A stretch of 64,000 nt of DNA from Azospirillum oryzae (GCF_008364795.1 NZ_VTTM01000002.1:62001-126000); one strand, 5' to 3'; shown: positions 36,624 to 46,640, numbered from the stretch's first letter. Numbers and translations: made by a program. The notes: a model not told the origin generated them from the letters alone.

Positions 36624-36660
36624 AAGGGCCGGGCGGCAACGCACCGGCCCTTCGCTTTTT
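36624..36660 (+). terminator. Intrinsic terminator of tRNA-Gly
   Basis: AAGGGCCGG (36624-36632) and its exact complement (36644-36652), followed by CGC and TTTTT. Confidence 0.85.
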
Positions 36661-36747
36661 CCGGCCCTGCGTTTTCGCGCTCCATAGCTTGGAAACACCG
36701 GGCATCCCTTATCGACACTGGCCGTCCGGCGCGCTAGATCCATAGTC

Positions 36748-38043
36748 ATGACCGACACTTCCCTCGCCGCCCGCGGCGTTGCGCTCGACTTGCTGCGCGA
36801 CGTGCTGCGCAAGTCCGTTCCCTTCGACGACGCGTTCGACGCGCATCCCGAACTGGCGGCGTTGCAGCCGCGCGACCGCGGCTTCGTCCGCCTGCTGGTC
36901 GCCACCGTCCTGCGCCGGCTGGGCCAGATCGACGAGATGATCCAGGCCAGCCTCGCCAAGCCGGGGCTACCCAAGGCGGCCATCCACGACATGCTGCGGC
37001 TGGGCACGGCGCAGCTGGTGTTCCTGAACACCCCCGCCCATGCCGCGGTCGATACCGCGGTGGAGCTGGCCGCCGCGCGCAACGCGGCTCCCTACAAGGG
37101 GCTGATCAACGCCGTGCTGCGCCGGATCGGGCGCGAGGGGGCGGAGATGGCGGCGCGGCAGGATGCCGGGCGGCTGAACACGCCGGACTGGCTGTGGCTA
37201 TCCTGGCGGTCCGCCTATGGCACCGCCCGCACCCGCGGCATCGTCGAGGCGCACCTGCACGAGGCGCCGCTGGACATCACGGTGAAGTCCGACCCGGAGG
37301 GCTGGGCGGAGCGGTTGGGCGCCACCCTGCTGCCGACCGGCTCGCTGCGCCGCCCGCCCGGCGGATCGGTGATCGAGCTTCCCGGCTTCGACGAGGGCGA
37401 ATGGTGGATCCAGGACCTCGCCGCCTCGCTGCCGGCCAAGCTGTTCGGCGATCTTCGGGCCAAGCGGGTGTTCGACCTGTGTGCCGCCCCCGGCGGCAAG
37501 ACGGCGCAGCTGGTGGTGCAGGGCGCGCAGGTCACCGCCATCGACCGCTCGGCCCGCCGGCTGGAGCGGGTGACCGAGAACCTGAAGCGCCTGCGGCTGG
37601 AGGCCGAGGTGCTGGCCGCCGACGCCGCCACCTGGGAGCCGGAGGAGCCGGCCGATGCCGTGCTGCTCGACGCACCCTGTTCGGCGACTGGTGCGATCCG
37701 GCGCCATCCCGACATCCTGCGGGTCAAGACGCCGGACGACATCGCCAAGCTGGCCCGCGCCCAGTCGCGGCTGCTCGCCCGCTCGGTCGAGCTGGTCAAG
37801 CCCGGCGGCACGCTGATCTACTGCACCTGCTCGATCCAGCCGGAGGAGGGGGAGGCGCAGGTCGCCCGCCTGTTGGAACAGGACAGGCGGGTGGAGCGTT
37901 GGCCTGTGACCGCCGACGAACTCGGCGGCCTGTCCGAGCCGATCAACGAGGTGGGGGAGGTCCGCAGCCTTCCGGGCATGCTGGCCGATCTCGGCGGGAT
38001 CGACGGCTTCTTCGTGGCGCGGCTGCGCCGTCGTTTGGACTGA
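36748..38043 (+). CDS. rsmB: 16S rRNA (cytosine-967-C5)-methyltransferase
   Basis: 431 residues. The N-terminal 140 residues are a NusB-like RNA-binding domain. The methyltransferase part has the SAM motif FDLCAAPGGKTAQL, motif IV LLDAPCSATGAIRRHPD (catalytic-cycle Cys in APCS) and motif VI LIYCTCSIQPEEGE (nucleophile Cys in TCS). It uses SAM to methylate C967 of 16S rRNA. No clear ribosome site before the ATG at 36748. The heparinase-like gene and purH follow on the same strand. Confidence 0.92.
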   Translation: MTDTSLAARGVALDLLRDVLRKSVPFDDAFDAHPELAALQPRDRGFVRLLVATVLRRLGQIDEMIQASLAKPGLPKAAIHDMLRLGTAQLVFLNTPAHAAVDTAVELAAARNAAPYKGLINAVLRRIGREGAEMAARQDAGRLNTPDWLWLSWRSAYGTARTRGIVEAHLHEAPLDITVKSDPEGWAERLGATLLPTGSLRRPPGGSVIELPGFDEGEWWIQDLAASLPAKLFGDLRAKRVFDLCAAPGGKTAQLVVQGAQVTAIDRSARRLERVTENLKRLRLEAEVLAADAATWEPEEPADAVLLDAPCSATGAIRRHPDILRVKTPDDIAKLARAQSRLLARSVELVKPGGTLIYCTCSIQPEEGEAQVARLLEQDRRVERWPVTADELGGLSEPINEVGEVRSLPGMLADLGGIDGFFVARLRRRLD

Positions 38044-38056
38044 AGCTTTATGCGGT

Positions 38057-38097
38057 CCGCACCGCGGGATAAATCCCAGGCCCGTCTTGCGGTGCGG
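38057..38097. repeat. 9-bp inverted repeat between rsmB and the heparinase-like gene
   Basis: CCGCACCGC (38057-38065) and GCGGTGCGG (38089-38097). Could be a weak terminator or attenuator; no U-tract. Confidence 0.4.
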
Positions 38098-38208
38098 GCG
38101 GCGAATTGATACGACACGACCCATGCTTCCGTCCGCGTTCTCCCGCACCGCATCATCACCCTCCGCCGGCCGCCGACGCCGCTCGCGGTCCTGAAGGAGT
38201 CGGCGCAG

Positions 38209-39861
38209 ATGGGCGACGGGAACGGACGGTTTCGCAGCGGCATGGCACGCCTTGCCTATGGGAATCCACTCTACGCCCTGATGCTGGGCGGCAAGGCGCC
38301 GGGGGCGCTGGCGGTGATCCCGCCCGATCCCTGGCCGGGCGACACCGACAACGGCAACGCCATGCTGGCCGGGCGGATGAACTTCGCCGGGCAGCCGATC
38401 ATGGTCGATCCCAACGGGGCTCCCAACTGGCGGCCCCAGGGCGCCAGCGTCGGCTGGCTGCGCGCCGCCCATGGATTCGAGTGGCTGCGCGACCTGCGGG
38501 CGGTCGGCGGCGACACCGCGCGGCGCCGGGCGCGGGTGCTGGTGTGGTCGTGGCTGGACCAGAATGGCAGCTGGCACGCGCAGAGCTGGGCGCCCGACGT
38601 GCTGGGCGTGCGGCTGGCCAGTTGGATCGGTCTGCACGACTTCTATTGCGCGTCCGCCGATGACGAGTTCCGCGCGCGGGTTTTCGAGAGCATGGCCCGC
38701 CAGCTTCGCCATCTTCTGCGGGTGGCGCCGGCAAAGCTGGACGGCGAACGGCTGATCGGCGCGATCAAGGGTCTGCTCTATGGCGGCTATTGCCTGCCCG
38801 ACCAGGACAAGGCGGCGCGGGAGGCATTGCGCCTGCTCGACAAGGAGTTGCCGCGCCAGATCCTGCCCGACGGCGGCCATGTGGAGCGCAACCCTTCGAT
38901 CCAGATGCGGGTTCTGCGCGACCTGATCGACATGCGCGCCGTGCTGCGCGTGGCGAAGGAGGAGGTGCCGGAAACCCTCCAGCACGCCATCGACCGCATG
39001 ACCCCGGCCCTGCGCTTCTTCCGCCATGTCGACGGCGGGCTCGCCCTGTTCAACGGCGGGCGGGAGGAGGAGCCGGCGCTGATCGACACGGTGCTGGCCC
39101 AGGCCGACGCTCGCGGCCGTCCGCTGAAAAGCGCGCCGCACACCGGCTTCGAGCGGCTGCTCGCCGGGCGCACGCTGGTGCTGCTCGACACCGGTGCGCC
39201 GCCGCCGGCCGGACTGGACCGCACCGCCCATGCCGGCACCCTGTCGATGGAGGTCTCCGTCAACAAGGAGCGGCTGATCGTCAATTGCGGCAGCCATCCG
39301 TCCCATCGCGGTCCCTGGCGCGCGGCGCTGGCCGGGACGTCCGCCCATTCGACCATGGTGGTGGCCGACACCAACTCCTCGGAAGTGCTGGAGAAGGGCG
39401 GGCTGGGCCGCCGGCCGACGAATGTCAGCTGCGAGCGGCAGGAATCCGACGGCGCCATGCTGGTGGTCGCCAGCCACAACGGCTACAGCAAGGGCTTCGG
39501 CCTTCTGCACCGCCGCCGCGTCTATCTGGCCGACAATGGCGAGGACCTGCGCGGCGAGGACACGCTGGAGCCGGTGATCGGCGCCACGCCGCAGCCGCAG
39601 CCCTACGCCATCCGATTCCACCTGCATCCCAACGTCCAGGTGGTTCCCGTGCAGGGCAACGATCAGGTGCTTCTGCGCCTGCCGAGCGGCAATGCCTGGC
39701 GCATGCGGGTGACCGGCGCCGTGCTGGAGGTGGCGGAGAGCGTCTATCTCGGCAGCGGGGACGAGCCGCGCCGCAGCCGGCAGATCATGATGCAGGGACA
39801 ATGCGGCCCCGAAGGGCTGACGGTGAAATGGGCCTTGCGCCGCGAGCGCAAGGCGGCGTAA
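38209..39861 (+). CDS. Heparinase II/III-family protein
   Basis: 550 residues. The N-terminal 300 residues are helical (alpha/alpha toroid) and the C-terminal part is beta-rich, the layout of heparinase II/III proteins. The C-terminal stretch SHNGYSKGFGLLHRRRVYLADNGEDL is typical of the family member found between rsmB and purH in alphaproteobacteria. Its true substrate is unknown; it has no obvious signal peptide. AGGAG lies 9 nt before the ATG at 38209. Confidence 0.87.
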   Translation: MGDGNGRFRSGMARLAYGNPLYALMLGGKAPGALAVIPPDPWPGDTDNGNAMLAGRMNFAGQPIMVDPNGAPNWRPQGASVGWLRAAHGFEWLRDLRAVGGDTARRRARVLVWSWLDQNGSWHAQSWAPDVLGVRLASWIGLHDFYCASADDEFRARVFESMARQLRHLLRVAPAKLDGERLIGAIKGLLYGGYCLPDQDKAAREALRLLDKELPRQILPDGGHVERNPSIQMRVLRDLIDMRAVLRVAKEEVPETLQHAIDRMTPALRFFRHVDGGLALFNGGREEEPALIDTVLAQADARGRPLKSAPHTGFERLLAGRTLVLLDTGAPPPAGLDRTAHAGTLSMEVSVNKERLIVNCGSHPSHRGPWRAALAGTSAHSTMVVADTNSSEVLEKGGLGRRPTNVSCERQESDGAMLVVASHNGYSKGFGLLHRRRVYLADNGEDLRGEDTLEPVIGATPQPQPYAIRFHLHPNVQVVPVQGNDQVLLRLPSGNAWRMRVTGAVLEVAESVYLGSGDEPRRSRQIMMQGQCGPEGLTVKWALRRERKAA

Positions 39862-39937
39862 ATCGCGCCCATCCGCGGTGGCCGGGCCTATTCCTTTCGG
39901 AATGGGCGTGGAAACACGGATGAACACGGGATTTGGG

Positions 39938-40056
39938 GCACGGACGACCACGGGACTCGTCTCGCCGTGCTTATCCATGTCCGTCCGGACCGGTAATGTG
40001 CGGGTGGGCGGACGCGGATAAGCACAGCCGAGCGGAATTTCCGTGGCCGTCCGTGC
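39938..40056. repeat. Long imperfect hairpin before purH
   Basis: Left arm GCACGGACGACCACGGGA (39938-39955) pairs with TTCCGTGGCCGTCCGTGC (40039-40056). An inner stem joins CTCGCCGTGCTTATCC (39961-39976) with GGATAAGCACAGCCGAG (40016-40032). The whole is 119 nt. A pyrimidine-rich run TTTTCTTCTTCTTCC follows on the plus strand, so it may end the heparinase transcript or attenuate purH. The CACGG-type words look like a dispersed repeat. Confidence 0.7.
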
Positions 40057-40138
40057 TTTTCTTCTTCTTCCGTGCTTGTCCGGGTCTCCCCGGTTGCCTG
40101 CGGCCAAACGCACCACCCGCAGCGATCAGGATGACGCC

Positions 40139-41743
40139 ATGAGCCCGCCCAAAGCCAACCACGCCCCCGCCCCCGACAAGGTCCGCATCACCCGCGCCCT
40201 GATCTCCGTGTCCGACAAGGCCGGCCTAGTGGAACTGGGCAAGGCGCTCGCCGCCCGTGGCGTCGAGATCCTGTCGACCGGCGGCTCGGCCCAGCGACTG
40301 GCCGAGGCCGGCGTCCCGGTGAAGGAGGTCTCCGACCACACCGGCTTCCCGGAGATCATGGACGGCCGCGTCAAGACGCTTCATCCGCGCGTCCATGGCG
40401 GCATCCTAGCCCGCCGCGACATCCATGCCGACGCGATGGCCCAGCACGACATCCCCGGCATCGACCTGGTGGTCGTCAACCTCTATCCGTTCGAGGCGAC
40501 GGTCGCCAAGGGCGCGGCCTATGACGACTGCGTCGAGAACATCGACATCGGCGGGCCGGCGATGATCCGCGCCGCCGCCAAGAACCACGATTTCGTCGCC
40601 ATCGTCACCGAACCGTCCGATTACGAGGCGGTGATGGACGAGCTGGCGACCCATGACGGCTGCGTCACGCTGGCCCTGCGCCGCAAGCTGGCGCAGCGCG
40701 CCTATGCCCGCACCGCCGCCTACGACGCCGCCATCTCCACCTGGCTGGCCGGCCAGCTGGGCGAGACCTTCCCGCCGCGCACCACCCTGTCGGGATCGCT
40801 GGCCCAGACCCTGCGCTATGGCGAGAACCCGCACCAGCAGGCGGCCTTCTACGTCACCGGCGAAAAGCGTCCGGGCGTCGCCACCGCCGTGCAGCTGCAG
40901 GGCAAGGAGCTGTCCTACAACAACCTGAACGACACCGACGCCGCCTTCGAGCTGGTGGCGGAGTTCGAGCAGCCGGCCGTCGCCATCATCAAGCACGCCA
41001 ACCCCTGCGGCGTGGCCCAGGGTGCGAACCTGCTGGAGGCCTACAAGTCGGCCCTGCTGTGCGACCCGGTCAGCGCCTTCGGCGGCATCATCGCCGTCAA
41101 CCGCAGCCTGGACGCCGAGACGGCCGAGGAGATCTCCAAGCTGTTCGCCGAGGTGGTGATTGCCCCCGACGCCGACGAGGCCGCCCGCGCGCTGCTGGCG
41201 ACCAAGAAGAACCTGCGCGTGCTGCTGACCAAGGACGTGCCGAACCCGGCCGAGCCCGGCATGATGATCAAGCAGCTGTCGGGCGGCTTCCTGCTGCAGA
41301 ACCGCGACAGCGGCCGCGTCAACCCGGCCGAGCTGAAGGTCGTCACCAAGCGCGCGCCGACCGAACAGGAACTGGCCGACCTGCTGTTCGCCTTCCGCGT
41401 CGCCAAGCACGTCAAGTCGAACGCCATCGTCTACGCCAAGAACGGCGCCACGGTGGGTGTCGGCGCCGGCCAGATGAGCCGCGTCGACTCGGCCCGCATC
41501 GCCGCCATCAAGTCGGCCGAAGCCGCCAAGGCCGCCGGCCTGTCGGAGCCGCTGACCAAGGGGTCGGTGGTTGCGTCGGATGCCTTCTTCCCGTTTGCCG
41601 ACGGCCTGCTGGCCGCCGCGGAAGCGGGCGTGACGGCGGTGATCCAGCCCGGCGGTTCGATCCGCGACGCCGACGTCATCGCCGCCGCGGACGAGAAGGG
41701 TCTGGCGATGGTGCTGACCGGAATGCGGCACTTCCGGCATTGA
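40139..41743 (+). CDS. purH: Bifunctional AICAR formyltransferase / IMP cyclohydrolase
   Basis: 534 residues. The N-terminal MGS-like cyclohydrolase domain has [18 protein letters not shown] and [17 protein letters not shown]; the AICAR transformylase domain has KHANPCGVA and the [14 protein letters not shown] end motif. It carries out the last two steps of IMP synthesis. The ATG at 40139 ([10 protein letters not shown]) has AGGA upstream; the frame extends 32 residues further into the hairpin region and is rejected. Confidence 0.96.
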   Translation: MSPPKANHAPAPDKVRITRALISVSDKAGLVELGKALAARGVEILSTGGSAQRLAEAGVPVKEVSDHTGFPEIMDGRVKTLHPRVHGGILARRDIHADAMAQHDIPGIDLVVVNLYPFEATVAKGAAYDDCVENIDIGGPAMIRAAAKNHDFVAIVTEPSDYEAVMDELATHDGCVTLALRRKLAQRAYARTAAYDAAISTWLAGQLGETFPPRTTLSGSLAQTLRYGENPHQQAAFYVTGEKRPGVATAVQLQGKELSYNNLNDTDAAFELVAEFEQPAVAIIKHANPCGVAQGANLLEAYKSALLCDPVSAFGGIIAVNRSLDAETAEEISKLFAEVVIAPDADEAARALLATKKNLRVLLTKDVPNPAEPGMMIKQLSGGFLLQNRDSGRVNPAELKVVTKRAPTEQELADLLFAFRVAKHVKSNAIVYAKNGATVGVGAGQMSRVDSARIAAIKSAEAAKAAGLSEPLTKGSVVASDAFFPFADGLLAAAEAGVTAVIQPGGSIRDADVIAAADEKGLAMVLTGMRHFRH

Positions 41744-41773
41744 AGTGGTGAAGGGGTGGGGGCACTTGGTTTT

Positions 41774-41896
41774 GCCCCCTCCCTAACCCTCCCCCGCTTC
41801 GCAGGAGAGGGGACTGCCGCAGCTTCGACACTTATGTCACGCCGCCAAGAATCCTGCCCCCTCTCCCGCGAAGCGGGGGAGGGATGGGGAGGGGGC
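41774..41896. repeat. 39-bp inverted repeat, likely dispersed element
   Basis: Arms 41774-41812 and 41858-41896 match at 36 of 39 positions when one is reversed (CCTCCC and GCTTCGC words). It separates the convergent purH and rpoH genes. A shorter hairpin with the same CCCCTCTCCC core occurs at 63837-63863, so this looks like a genome-wide intergenic repeat that can also act as a terminator. Confidence 0.75.
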
Positions 41897-41912
41897 GAGC
41901 GACGCTTGGACT

Positions 41913-42809
41913 TCACGCCTCCGCCAGCAGGTCGTCGGAATCCTCGACCCGCTTCAGCATCGACTGCCGCAGTTTCAGCAGCGCCCGATGTTCCAGCTGG
42001 CGCACGCGCTCCTTGCTGACGCCCAGTTCGCGACCGAGTTCCTCCAGCGTGGCGCCTTCCTCGCGCAGGCGGCGTTCGCGGATGATGGTGCGTTCGCGCG
42101 GGCTCAGTTCGCCCAGCGCTTCCGCCAGCCATTGCGAGCGGGTGTTGGCGTCGCGCATGCCGATCACCACGTCCTCCGGCGAGGGGCGCTGGTCGGCCAG
42201 GAAATCCTGCCAGTCGTCGTCGGAGCCGTCGGCCACCGGCGTGTTCAGCGACTGGTCGGAGCCGGACAGGCGCATCTCCATCGCCTCGACCTCCGACACC
42301 TCGACCTGCAGTTCGCCGGCGATCCACTCGCGGCCTTCCTTGGTCAGGCGCGCGCCGCTGCCGTTCTGGGTGGCGCTGTCGATCTTGGCGCGCAGGCGGC
42401 GCAGGTTGAAGAACAGGGATTTCTGCGCGGCGGTGGTGCCGGTCCGCACGATCGACCAGTTGCGCAGGATGTAGTCCTGCATGGCCGAGCGGATCCACCA
42501 AGCCGCGTAGGTGGAGAAACGTACCTCGCGGTCGGGCTCGAAGCGGCTGGCCGCCTGCATCAGCCCGACATTGCCTTCCTGGACGAGATCGCCCATCGGC
42601 AGGCCGTAATTGCGGAAGCGCGACGCGGTGGCCACCACCAGACGGGTATAGGCCCGGACCAGCTGATGCAGAGCCCGTTCGTCATGGCCCTCACGCCATT
42701 TTCGGGCGAGGTCGAATTCATGGTCGCGCGACAGCAACGGTTCGCGCATGGATGCCTTGATGAAGCTCAGATTAGCACGCTGAGTCTCCGGATCGTCGAT
42801 GTATGCCAT
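41913..42809 (-). CDS. rpoH: RNA polymerase sigma-32 factor
   Basis: 298 residues. Region 2 is clear ([19 protein letters not shown] and [18 protein letters not shown]). The RpoH box [10 protein letters not shown] (129-138), specific to heat-shock sigma factors, is present. Region 4.2 is [20 protein letters not shown]. It directs heat-shock gene transcription. GGAAGGGACGG precedes the ATG at 42807-42809. Some alphaproteobacteria carry several RpoH copies; which paralogue this is cannot be told. Confidence 0.94.
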   Translation of the reverse strand: MAYIDDPETQRANLSFIKASMREPLLSRDHEFDLARKWREGHDERALHQLVRAYTRLVVATASRFRNYGLPMGDLVQEGNVGLMQAASRFEPDREVRFSTYAAWWIRSAMQDYILRNWSIVRTGTTAAQKSLFFNLRRLRAKIDSATQNGSGARLTKEGREWIAGELQVEVSEVEAMEMRLSGSDQSLNTPVADGSDDDWQDFLADQRPSPEDVVIGMRDANTRSQWLAEALGELSPRERTIIRERRLREEGATLEELGRELGVSKERVRQLEHRALLKLRQSMLKRVEDSDDLLAEA

Positions 42810-43092
42810 CCGTCCCTTCCTTCCCGTCTGGGCGGCATCGTGTTCCTTCGCATATCCCCGTACTATCGGGTCTTCGCCGCTTTGCCGCCTGCCCCCGGCC
42901 GATGCCGTCGGGTTAGACAACAAGCATGAGCGCGCCCTGTTGCGGAATCATACGCAGGTGTAGGGGGAGCGGATCACAAGGGACGGAGGATTTTTGCCGG
43001 CGGCCCATGGGATGGCTGCCGGAAGGATTGCCGGACCTGTACCAAGGAAGGGGGCGGACGGGCTGAAAGGTCAGGCTGGACCTAAGGTTGGG

Positions 43093-44076
43093 TCACGCTT
43101 GGAAAAGGTCCAGCATTTCGCCGAAAGAATCGAAACAGGCGCAAACGAGGTGGCCGCCGCGGCCGCAGCCGCCGTCCAGCGTCACCGTCACCGGTCCGAC
43201 ATCCACGCCGGGGCTTTCCGGCGTCCAGCCGGGATCATAGCCGCGCACCAGACGATTGAAGCCGCCATAGGGCTGCTCCAGCCGGCCGAAGCCGGCGCTG
43301 CCCCACCAGAAGGCGTCGCCCTGGCCGGTCAGCGGGCGCCGGGGATCGATGCCGGAACTGACCAGCAGCAGGCTTCCGCCGCCCCGGCTGTTGCCGGTCC
43401 AGCCATCGCCGTCGGAAGCCCCATCGGGTGCCCCGCCATTTGCGGCCCCGCCATTTGCGGCAGTGTCATTCGCAGGCCCGCCGGTGTAGGCGGCGCGGCG
43501 CAGGGCATTGAACAGCTGTTCATGCCCCGGCCTCGCGGCCACCGCCTGCCGCAACTCGCGCGTCCAGCGGCCCAGCATCACCGCACCGCCGCGCGCCCCC
43601 GCCATCCCGGCATCCAGGTTGCCGCCATAGGCGGCCAGCGTCGGCGCCACGCCCTGGCGCAGCATCCAGTCCAGCACGGTGCGGGGATCGGGAGCGAAAT
43701 GGAGTTGCAGCAACTTCTGCCACATCTCTTCCTGCTGGCCGCGCAGATAGACGATGTCCGACGCGATCATGCCGGGCATCGCCAGCAGGGCGATGCGAAA
43801 GGCCAGAAGCCGGTCGACGGTCTCCACCACGCGGTCGCCGAAGCCGATCATGTTGCCGAGATAGACCAGCCGGTCGCCGGGGCGGAATCGCTGGCCGATG
43901 GCGTGATGGATCAAATCCAGCCGGTCGGGTTGCGCATGGATGGCGCCGATGGCCCAGACGCGGCGCGGCCGGCCGAGCGAGGCGAAACGACTGCCGTCTT
44001 CGACGGCGCCGACGATGCTCGCGGCATGTCGGCTGGCCTGATGGTTGGGAAGGGCAAGGCGCGGCGGCAGACCCAA
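43093..44076 (-). CDS. Metallophosphoesterase-family protein with degraded active site
   Basis: 327 residues. The scaffold follows PPP-like/diadenosine-tetraphosphatase proteins, but the metal ligands are changed. The GDxHG motif reads GAIHAQ (Asp replaced by Ala45, His47 kept), GDxxDRG reads GNMIGFG (Asn75), GNHE reads GQQE (Gln114-Gln115), and the later VHAGI site reads VSSGID. It is therefore probably catalytically dead or re-purposed. A Gly/Asn-rich insert (about 198-235) contains 15-bp DNA repeats. The TTG at 44076 has AAGGGA 7-8 nt upstream and is taken as start. Confidence 0.72.
   Translation of the reverse strand: MGLPPRLALPNHQASRHAASIVGAVEDGSRFASLGRPRRVWAIGAIHAQPDRLDLIHHAIGQRFRPGDRLVYLGNMIGFGDRVVETVDRLLAFRIALLAMPGMIASDIVYLRGQQEEMWQKLLQLHFAPDPRTVLDWMLRQGVAPTLAAYGGNLDAGMAGARGGAVMLGRWTRELRQAVAARPGHEQLFNALRRAAYTGGPANDTAANGGAANGGAPDGASDGDGWTGNSRGGGSLLLVSSGIDPRRPLTGQGDAFWWGSAGFGRLEQPYGGFNRLVRGYDPGWTPESPGVDVGPVTVTLDGGCGRGGHLVCACFDSFGEMLDLFQA
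43430..43474. repeat. 15-bp tandem repeats inside the metallophosphoesterase-like gene
   Basis: GCCCCGCCATTTGCG twice (43430-43459), then a diverged third unit. They encode the Asn-Gly-Gly-Ala-Ala-type insert in frame. Confidence 0.75.
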
Positions 44077-44265
44077 ACTGGATTCCCTTCGACGTCGGTC
44101 GCGAAGTCGTTCCGGCGGCGTCTGCCGGAAGGCGGCGGGAGTTTAGGCGTGTCATGCCACGGAAACAAAGGCGAAAAACGAGACGGGCGCGCGGCGTGAC
44201 GTAGCAGCCGCGCGCCCGTTCGTGTCACGGACGTATAGGAGGAGCCCGGAACCCAGGCCCTGGAC

Positions 44266-44766
44266 TCAGGCGGCCTTGGACAGCACCGATTCCAGACGCT
44301 CCGTCGCCTTGGTCTCGTCGATCTTCTCGACGGCGGCCAGTTCGCGGGCCAGACGCTCCAGGGCGGCCTGATAGATCTGGCGCTCGCTGTAGGACTGGTC
44401 GGACTGGTCGGCGCCGCGGTACAGGTCGCGCACCACCTCGGCGATCGACACCGGATCGCCGGAGTTGATCTTGGCCTCATATTCCTGGGCGCGGCGGCTC
44501 CACATGGTGCGGCGGACGCGCGACCGGCCCTGCAGCGTCTCCAGTGCGACCTTGATGCGGTCCTTGGAGGACAGGCGGCGCAGGCCGGCGTTGCGGGCCT
44601 TGGTGACCGGAACCTTGAGCGTCATGCGCTCTTTCTCGAACGTGATCGCGTAGAGTTGAACCTCGAGTCCGGCGATGCTGTGGGTCTCGATCCCTTCGAC
44701 CCGACCGACGCCATGAGCCGGATAAACGACGAAGTCACCGGCTTCGAAGTCAAGCTTGTTCGACAT
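44266..44766 (-). CDS. CarD-family transcription regulator
   Basis: 166 residues. The N-terminal CarD/RID Tudor-like domain (FEAGDFVVYPAHGVGRVEGI) binds RNA polymerase beta, and the helical C-terminal domain (about 70-160, including RRTMWSRRAQEYEAKI) contacts promoter DNA. CarD/CdnL proteins stabilise open complexes at rRNA and other promoters. Start ATG 44764-44766. The fdxA gene lies upstream on the same strand, 352 bp away. Confidence 0.93.
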   Translation of the reverse strand: MSNKLDFEAGDFVVYPAHGVGRVEGIETHSIAGLEVQLYAITFEKERMTLKVPVTKARNAGLRRLSSKDRIKVALETLQGRSRVRRTMWSRRAQEYEAKINSGDPVSIAEVVRDLYRGADQSDQSYSERQIYQAALERLARELAAVEKIDETKATERLESVLSKAA

Positions 44767-45118
44767 TTGGATTGGCTCTCACTTCTCGCGATCACGCCAT
44801 TTTGCCGCCCCGGTGGAAGGGACGAAAAAGGACCCCGGACAGTTATGGCGCCGTGGGGATGGGACCCATCCACGACGATCACAAAAGCCACAGGTCCTGG
44901 AACATAGGGAAAACCGGCAATGGCGCGGAGGCCGGCTCCGGTCGCGCATTATAGCGATGTTACGCCCGAGTTACAAAGGGAACGCGCAATCTACCGGGCG
45001 GAAATCGTCCATCGCCCGGCCATGGCCGCCCCGTCGATTTTGCATAGCAACATCGGCGGGCTCAATCGGTTGATGCAGCCCGACTCGGAATAGCCGGGCC
45101 GCATCCGCTGGTCCGGCC
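44767..45118. other. Intergenic region between fdxA and carD
   Basis: 352 bp with no gene. The piece at about 44940-44975 (TTATAGCGATGTTACG) is A/T-richer and may hold the carD promoter. No repeat noted. Confidence 0.4.
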
Positions 45119-45451
45119 TCAGCCGCCCGCCTTCGGGGAGAAGTACTTCTCGAACTTGCCGTCGACGCCCTTGAACTCGTCGGCGTCGGGCGGCGCGTCC
45201 TTCTTGCGGGTGATGTTCGGCCACTGTCCGGAATAGTCGCGGTTCATCTCCAGCCATTTGGTCGCGCGGTCGTCGGTATCGGGGACGATCGCTTCTGCCG
45301 GGCATTCCGGCTCGCACACGCCGCAGTCGATGCACTCGTCAGGGTGGATGACCAGCATGTTCTCACCCTCGTAGAAGCAATCCACGGGGCAGACTTCGAC
45401 GCAGTCGGTGTACTTGCACTTGATGCAGCCGTCGGTGACGACGTAGGGCAT
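45119..45451 (-). CDS. fdxA: 7Fe ferredoxin (3Fe-4S/4Fe-4S)
   Basis: 110 residues. Clusters are set by Cys residues in [18 protein letters not shown] (9-26) and [12 protein letters not shown] (40-51), the FdxA arrangement of one 3Fe-4S and one 4Fe-4S site. The C-terminal extension ([20 protein letters not shown]) is typical of FdxA. Electron carrier in the cytoplasm. Start ATG 45449-45451. Confidence 0.95.
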   Translation of the reverse strand: MPYVVTDGCIKCKYTDCVEVCPVDCFYEGENMLVIHPDECIDCGVCEPECPAEAIVPDTDDRATKWLEMNRDYSGQWPNITRKKDAPPDADEFKGVDGKFEKYFSPKAGG

Positions 45452-45537
45452 GATCTCTTCTCCGCTGTTCCGGCCGGCGGTGCCGGCGGGACTGGGCACG
45501 CGCATGGCACCGGGCCGGATGGCCAACCCGCGCCTGC

Positions 45538-46482
45538 CTAGCATGCCGCAGACGAGCCGTTCAACCCTGCGCGTGATGTGGGCGACCCTGTCGCACCCGT
45601 GGCGACCTCTTTCGAATGGGCAACGGAAGCGGTGTCCCCTGAGAAGGCCTCGAGAAAGGCACGCAGGCTGGCGGTCTCGATGGCGTCGGTGCGGCGCACG
45701 AACTGCGTCGGCATGCGGCCCAGCGCTTGCGGCAGCGGCCGGGCGACCAGCAGCTCGCGCCAGGGATCGCGCTCCACGACCGAGCGTGGGATGACCGTCA
45801 CCCCCATGCCGGCGCCGACGCAGCCCAGGATGGCGTCCAGCGCCCCGAACTCCATGACGCGGAAGGGCACGCGCCCGGCCTCGCGCATCGCCATCTCCGC
45901 CCGGCCGCGATAGGCGCAGGCCCGGCCGAAGGCGATCAGGGTGCGGCGCGCGCTGTCGGTGGTCAGCCCGGCGGCCGGTTCGGCCAGCACCAGCTCCTCG
46001 TCGAAGATGCGCCGGGCGGTCAGGTCGGGATGCGCCACCTCGCCGCCGACGAAGGCGCCGTCGAGCCGTCCGGCCAGCACGTCGCCGAGCAGGGTCTCGG
46101 TCGGGCCGGGGGTGATGGTCAGCTCCACGTCGGGATGGTCGCGGTGGAAACGGGCCAGGATCGGCGGCAACCGCACCGCGGCGGTCGATTCCATGCTGCC
46201 CACCGCCAGCCGTCCGCCGCGCCCGGCCGCCTCCGCCACCGCGTCGCGGGCCTGGGCGACCAGCCGCAGCACCCGGTCGGCATAGCCGCTGAGCACCCGG
46301 CCGGCCGGCGTCGGCTCCATCCCGCGGCTGAGGCGCAGGAACAGGTCGACGCCCAAATCCTCCTCCAGCCGCTTGATCCGCGCGGTGACGTTGGACTGCA
46401 CACAGTTCAGCGCCTCCGCCGCCCGGCTGACGCTGCCGGTGTCGGCCACCGCCTTCACCACCCGCAAACCGGCCAGATCCAT
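45538..46482 (-). CDS. LysR-family regulator of the adjacent MFS gene
   Basis: 314 residues. N-terminal winged helix ([40 protein letters not shown]) then a two-lobed effector domain; a disordered tail of about 30 residues ends the protein. Divergently oriented with an MFS transporter, the classic arrangement for a LysR regulator and its target. GGGAGATG precedes the ATG at 46480-46482. Confidence 0.9.
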   Translation of the reverse strand: MDLAGLRVVKAVADTGSVSRAAEALNCVQSNVTARIKRLEEDLGVDLFLRLSRGMEPTPAGRVLSGYADRVLRLVAQARDAVAEAAGRGGRLAVGSMESTAAVRLPPILARFHRDHPDVELTITPGPTETLLGDVLAGRLDGAFVGGEVAHPDLTARRIFDEELVLAEPAAGLTTDSARRTLIAFGRACAYRGRAEMAMREAGRVPFRVMEFGALDAILGCVGAGMGVTVIPRSVVERDPWRELLVARPLPQALGRMPTQFVRRTDAIETASLRAFLEAFSGDTASVAHSKEVATGATGSPTSRAGLNGSSAAC

Positions 46483-46606
46483 GGCAACATCTCCCCAACC
46501 GCCAATGCATGGCACCCATCACTGAAAGTGGAGCTTATCATCAGAACAATTCATTGGAAATGAGGGCAGTGCCGCAGCCATGATGACCCACAAATCAATC
46601 GGCCGG

Positions 46607-46640
46607 CCGAACGGTTCGCTTTTCCGAACGGTTCCTGTTT
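46607..46640. promoter_or_regulatory. Tandem 17-bp repeat in the LysR/MFS promoter, candidate operator
   Basis: CCGAACGGTTCGCTTTT followed directly by CCGAACGGTTCCTGTTT; both share the small palindrome CGAACGGTTC. Located between the divergent LysR gene and the preferred MFS start. A pair of sites spaced by about 1.6 turns would suit LysR binding (inference). Confidence 0.4.

Noticed and set aside
36534-37082. 182-codon minus-strand frame over tRNA-Gly and the rsmB start
   Set aside because: It ends inside the tRNA and contains the translated tRNA signature (GEGIRTLDPN), a common false ORF.
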